Source: Mesostigma viride (taxonomy: Eukaryota; Streptophyta; Mesostigmatophyceae; Mesostigmatales; Mesostigmataceae). Taken from it: a DNA stretch of 22,500 bases. The stretch is from positions 1,930,029 to 1,952,528 of the forward strand of contig RPFO01000015.1 in NCBI GenBank assembly GCA_009746045.1. The letters run 5' to 3'. Below are positions 19,046 to 22,500 of the stretch, piece by piece. The translations under genes and the position numbers were made by a program. The first letter of the stretch is position 1, and every line of letters starts with the position of its first letter. The notes under the pieces are model-generated. The model was not told the origin of the DNA and searched no databases. It saw only the letters and a list, made by a program, of their open reading frames with translations.

Positions 19046-19513
19046 TAGTACCACCGATACCATATATATCCGGCCCTCGGCTACTATAGATTCTCTGCTG
19101 CCCATGTGCGGCGTGGGACACAACAACAACAACGACAACAACAACAACCACCAATGCTGGTCTACAGTAGGTAGTAAGGCTCCGTTTTAGCCACTCACAT
19201 CTTGATACCCTAGGCTTAGCAGGGATTAACTACTGGTTATATTTGGAATAAACGTACACCTGGAAACAACCACCAATGCTGACTTTTTGGATACCATCGC
19301 CTCTCCAATCTGTTGCAATTCCTAACCAGTAGCCCATGTCCGGAGTCTAAGAATTTATGCCAGTACCGCGGCCGCGTCGGGCAGAATTTTTTGATGTAGG
19401 ACTGTCGGAATGAAAAGTTAGACGGATAACAACACGAACACGCAGCTTAGGGCGTCCTTTAGTTCCAATAATCGATTGCAGCAGAACATCCACACCCTGA
19501 TCTCGAACGTGTG
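19046..19513. other. Upstream region of the fucosyltransferase-like gene
   Basis: It contains an AAC microsatellite at about 19120-19150 and a short repeated ACAACCACCAATGCTG at about 19142 and 19266. No clear TATA box is seen. It should hold the promoter and 5' leader of the next gene, but no element can be assigned. Confidence 0.35.
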
Positions 19514-21190
19514 ATGAGGTGGGTCGGTATCACCAGTATATTACCTCTGCTTCTCCTCTTAGCAGACCAAGTTGGAAATGCCCGTGGCTCCAACGCATGG
19601 GACATGGAGAATGGCACCACTGCGCAAAACCAGCCCAGTGCGACTCGGATTGTAAGGAATCCATTCCAGCGTGGAACTACGAGAAGGAATTATCGTGTCG
19701 CGCTGCCCGCTGGCATGCGAAAGTTTAATCATATAGACCGTGCGCGTGAACAAAACAGCCTGGCACGGACGCCGACCTGGCTTTGGAGATACGCCGAATT
19801 TCACCAGGAGCGCCTGGGCAAACCAGGGACGCGGTACCTTATTTACCAGTGTGCGGGCCGTGCGGCTGTAATCCGTGAAGGCTGCGGTGGTCTTGGCGAC
19901 CGGTTCGCTGGGATCGCATCTACCCTCTACCTGGCAATTGTCACTAATCGCGTCTTTCTGATTGATTACAGCTATCCTGCTCAGCTGATTGACAGTTTGA
20001 TCCCCAATGCTATCGACTGGCATAGCCTCGCCAGCGCCATGACCCAGGGGGCGCCGGTCATTCTCAATGTCGATGTGGAGACCGAGTCAACACGGACACT
20101 TGTAATCCGATGTCAGGGAGATGAACAAACGCTAGTGTTCCACACTTCCTGGGCCCGCTGGTGCCTCTACCTCTGGTCTCCTGCCCTGTCTGCTGAGGTT
20201 CGCCAAATGTACTCCATGGGCTTCCCGCGCCCTTCCTTTGGCACATGGCACCTGTGGGATGACAACCAGGGGCAGTATGACCTGTACTTCACCTGGGCAT
20301 TTGACTTTTTGTTCCGGCGGTCACCAGAGCTCCACGCTGCCATTAACCGGCTGCGTTCTTCAGTGGGCCTGCCACAGCCAGGCCAGGGTCCCTGGGTGGG
20401 TGTGCACATGCGTTTCGGCAAGCACGATGGCTTTAACGACTCCACCTCGCTGATATCTAGTAAAAACATGAAGCATACCCTGGACCAGCTGACACGAGCC
20501 GTCATTGTGTCCATCCGGCAGCTTCGTTTCATATCTGGCCGTACTGACCATCGCCTCGGCCGGACGGGTCTTCAGAGTGTACCAGTTTTCATAGCATCCG
20601 ACAACATGGCCGCCAAGAAGCTGTTGGCCACGCAGATTCGCGCCAGCATCAGCACGCTGATGTCAGCGGGCATCTTTGCTCCGGGCAGGGCCTCGAGCGT
20701 TGCAGGGGAGGGGATTGGCGAGGGCATGCGCAGCGGAAATGCGGTGGATTCGGCGACAAGTGTTGACAGGTCAGCCCTGGGAAGTGCGCAAGCAGGCTCA
20801 GACATCACATCCCTTTTCCAGGGGGTAGCTTTCCATTTCATCGAGGCATTGGGGCAGGAGAGCCCTGTGCTGCATCCTCTCCCGCTCGACGTCCCCATAT
20901 CCTACCAGAAACTGCCCATAACGCATGTGGACAAGGTCGATTTGAAGACGGACGCCCAAACGCGCAGGGCGGCTGCGATTGACACGTTTGCTGAGTGGCT
21001 GCTGCTAGCAGAGGCCACGTGCATCGTGCGCACCACAAGCGGGTTCTCATATCTGGCGGTCGCGTTGAGCATGGACCCGGTGGGGGGGGGCAGGTGTTGG
21101 CAGTATATAACCACTTTCAACAAGTCTCAGTTTCTAGAGGATTCAATCCCAGACATGTCCACGCCCGTGCATGCTTCGCCACCATCCTGA
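19514..21190 (+). CDS. Fucosyltransferase-like glycosyltransferase, secretory
   Basis: This is a single 558-residue open frame. The start is the ATG at 19514; the codon before it is GTG. Residues 1-25 are a signal peptide or anchor (MRWVGITSILPLLLLLADQV, then small residues), so it enters the secretory pathway. Residues 123-151 (GCGGLGDRFAG...NRVFLID) match the first conserved motif of GDP-fucose-using enzymes of the GT-B type, seen in xyloglucan, core alpha-1,6 and protein O-fucosyltransferases. VGVHMRFG (295-302) matches the V-H-x-R-x-G motif binding GDP-fucose. VPVFIASDN (356-364) and DTFAEWLLLAEA..TSGFS (490-512) match the later C-terminal blocks. Donor GDP-fucose is inferred; the acceptor is unknown. 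The insert at about 385-430 is Gly/Ser-rich. No intron is needed, unlike the GT77-like gene. Another GT-B family of similar motifs is possible. Confidence 0.75.
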   Translation: MRWVGITSILPLLLLLADQVGNARGSNAWDMENGTTAQNQPSATRIVRNPFQRGTTRRNYRVALPAGMRKFNHIDRAREQNSLARTPTWLWRYAEFHQERLGKPGTRYLIYQCAGRAAVIREGCGGLGDRFAGIASTLYLAIVTNRVFLIDYSYPAQLIDSLIPNAIDWHSLASAMTQGAPVILNVDVETESTRTLVIRCQGDEQTLVFHTSWARWCLYLWSPALSAEVRQMYSMGFPRPSFGTWHLWDDNQGQYDLYFTWAFDFLFRRSPELHAAINRLRSSVGLPQPGQGPWVGVHMRFGKHDGFNDSTSLISSKNMKHTLDQLTRAVIVSIRQLRFISGRTDHRLGRTGLQSVPVFIASDNMAAKKLLATQIRASISTLMSAGIFAPGRASSVAGEGIGEGMRSGNAVDSATSVDRSALGSAQAGSDITSLFQGVAFHFIEALGQESPVLHPLPLDVPISYQKLPITHVDKVDLKTDAQTRRAAAIDTFAEWLLLAEATCIVRTTSGFSYLAVALSMDPVGGGRCWQYITTFNKSQFLEDSIPDMSTPVHASPPS

Positions 21191-21917
21191 ACGCCGCTGG
21201 CCATCCGCGACACGGCTGCTGAGCGTGAGTCCGTCAGGGTCGTGCGCCAGGGTGCGTTTCAGGTGGTTAGCCCTGGTAACGCGGTGCATGGAATTCTTCG
21301 GCCTGCTAGATGGAAGAGAGTTAGACCATTAACTTTGTGGCTTGAATTGGTGTGTCTTCCAGGAGCACTTGTAAACTTCGTATTGACATGACAACCAGCA
21401 TCGGCCTGAAGTTGCGTTTAGGAAGCTTCACGGCCTGCGATTGTACGTAGCTGAGATGAGTTTACCTGTTTTTGTTAAGGCGACATCTGGATGCAATATA
21501 CTGTTTCTGCACGCCAATGCCCGTAATTTGCCCCAGCATTGTCTTTGCTGAGCCACCATGCTTGATAGCCAGATCAGCGCTAGGAATGCTAGTGTTCCTA
21601 TTAGTTACCTACTGGTTACCTACTTGATCAGCTAGCATTTCATTCATTCATTTGTTCCTTCATGCTCCTCCATTGGGGGAGTCTCGGGGTACAAACTTTT
21701 GAGTAGGGAATTTTTTCATCCCTGATTTATGCACAACAAGAAGGGTGCAGGAATCACCGCCTTCTCTCCTTACCTTGAAAGGCAGTCCGCAGGTTCGATT
21801 AAAGCGCTCACTGGGAGAGTCTAGCAATTACTGTGGGTGCAATAAGGCTTCGTCATAGCACAAGCATAGCGAATGAAGTAAAGGCTGCCCAGTTGTGCAG
21901 AGGCCACAGATACTGAT
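21191..21917. other. 3' flank, nothing recognised
   Basis: TGTAA at 21370-21374, about 180 bases past the stop, is a possible poly(A) signal. CATT repeats occur at about 21638-21650. No gene is supported, and no LTR is recognised before the integrase fragment. Confidence 0.4.
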
Positions 21918-22500
21918 TCAGAGGTGCGGATTCGGGAGGACAGCTAACCTGCTAGCTGTATGTGCTCGCTGTGCGTTGTATAGGGCTAGTACCTCAGGTG
22001 GATAGATGCCTGCATGCAATCCATCTGGTGTAATGACCACCCCTTGTGGGGTTTTCATGAGTGGCCTCCTGTTGAGGACCTGGCACAACCTGGTGGACCA
22101 CAGAGCTCTGTCAGCATATGACCCACTGTCAGCCAGCAGATTACCTTCTTCCTTGGCTACAAGGGTTTTAATGGACCTGATGGCCCTTTCAATAATGCCT
22201 TGCCTCTCATGATCTTCTAGCCCTGCCAGATCAATAGCCTCACACCCTGGTTCATTGGCAAGACACGTGAACTGTTGATCCAGTAACAATGCCTCCACAG
22301 GGTAGTACCTGGCCTGAGCAATCAAGAGAGCCCTGAGCAACTGTGTCTTGTCCATTCCAGGTAATGGTTCAATGGTTGTGTACCTTGACCATGCATCTTT
22401 AAGTGCCAGGTAAGATTGTCCTTTTATATGAAAGACATCTCCTACCACCCTGCCCTTGCACTGAGGTGGGGTAGCTACATGCCACTTAGGGGGTTTGGGT
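21918..22500 (-). CDS. Retroviral-type integrase core, partial
   Basis: The frame is open from the window edge (first residues PKPPKWHVATPP) to TGA at 21918, giving 193 visible residues. VVGDVFHIKGQSYLALKDAW is the start of an integrase (rve) core. The candidate catalytic triad is D21 (GDVF), D74 (LLLDQQF) and E104 (GIIERAIRSIK). D to D spacing is 52, normal for retroviral integrases, but D to E is 29 rather than about 35. LNRRPL followed by ITPDGLHAG resembles the end of the core in BEL/Pao-type elements, though copia, gypsy or virus-like transposons are possible. It ends soon after the core, so it is the end or a truncated part of a pol gene reading leftward; upstream pol would lie beyond the window. 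No stop interrupts what is seen. Confidence 0.65.
   Translation of the reverse strand, partial: PKPPKWHVATPPQCKGRVVGDVFHIKGQSYLALKDAWSRYTTIEPLPGMDKTQLLRALLIAQARYYPVEALLLDQQFTCLANEPGCEAIDLAGLEDHERQGIIERAIRSIKTLVAKEEGNLLADSGSYADRALWSTRLCQVLNRRPLMKTPQGVVITPDGLHAGIYPPEVLALYNAQRAHTASRLAVLPNPHL

Noticed and set aside
1-22500. CRISPR array, rRNA, or bacterial operon structure
   Set aside because: No regularly spaced repeats with spacers, no rRNA-like core sequence, and gene structure is eukaryotic.

Overview
The window looks like a piece of a repeat-rich nuclear genome of a eukaryote, most likely an alga or other plant-like protist. The reasons are: gene pieces that join only across GT...AG introns, glycosyltransferases of Golgi/secretory type, hAT-type and retrovirus-integrase-type mobile elements, tetranucleotide retroelement-like tails, and no bacterial-style operon spacing. 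TGTAA motifs, a common poly(A) signal in green algae, follow both glycosyltransferase genes, but this is weak evidence and the species cannot be named from the sequence.

Layout. 1-1780: (ATTG)n/(GGTC)n microsatellite, then an interspersed repeat (R1, copy 1) that may be the 3' part of a retroposon ending in another (ATTG)n tail. 1787-4976: no recognisable gene, but a promoter-like cluster of dyads lies upstream of a TATA-like box at 3548-3701. 4977-11823 (+): a GT77/PF03407-like glycosyltransferase gene in at least two exons, joined in phase 0 across an inferred intron of about 5.66 kb. That intron holds a decayed hAT-like element (E1, 7162-8129, opposite strand) and a diverged 370-bp tandem duplication. 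12148-12833: foldback element with arms of about 150-170 bp. 12858-13737: R1 copy 2. 14070-15398: a second hAT-like element (E2) with a 209-residue open frame holding a BED-type zinc finger and the start of a DUF659-like domain. 15400-16808 (-): a Pro/Ser-rich coding tract broken into several frames. 18204-19045: second, rearranged foldback copy. 19514-21190 (+): intact 558-residue fucosyltransferase-like gene with a signal peptide. 21918-22500 (-): retroviral-type integrase fragment running off the window.

The most notable discovery is that four scattered copies of CCGGGTTGG are the paired ends of two related elements, E1 and E2. They are colinear but in opposite orientation, share A- and C-type subterminal regions, and carry the same transposase start, intact in E2 and decayed in E1. 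E1 has near-perfect 8-bp target-site duplications, as expected for hAT. The two glycosyltransferases could both act on secreted or cell-wall glycoproteins or polysaccharides, but nothing in the sequence ties them into one pathway.
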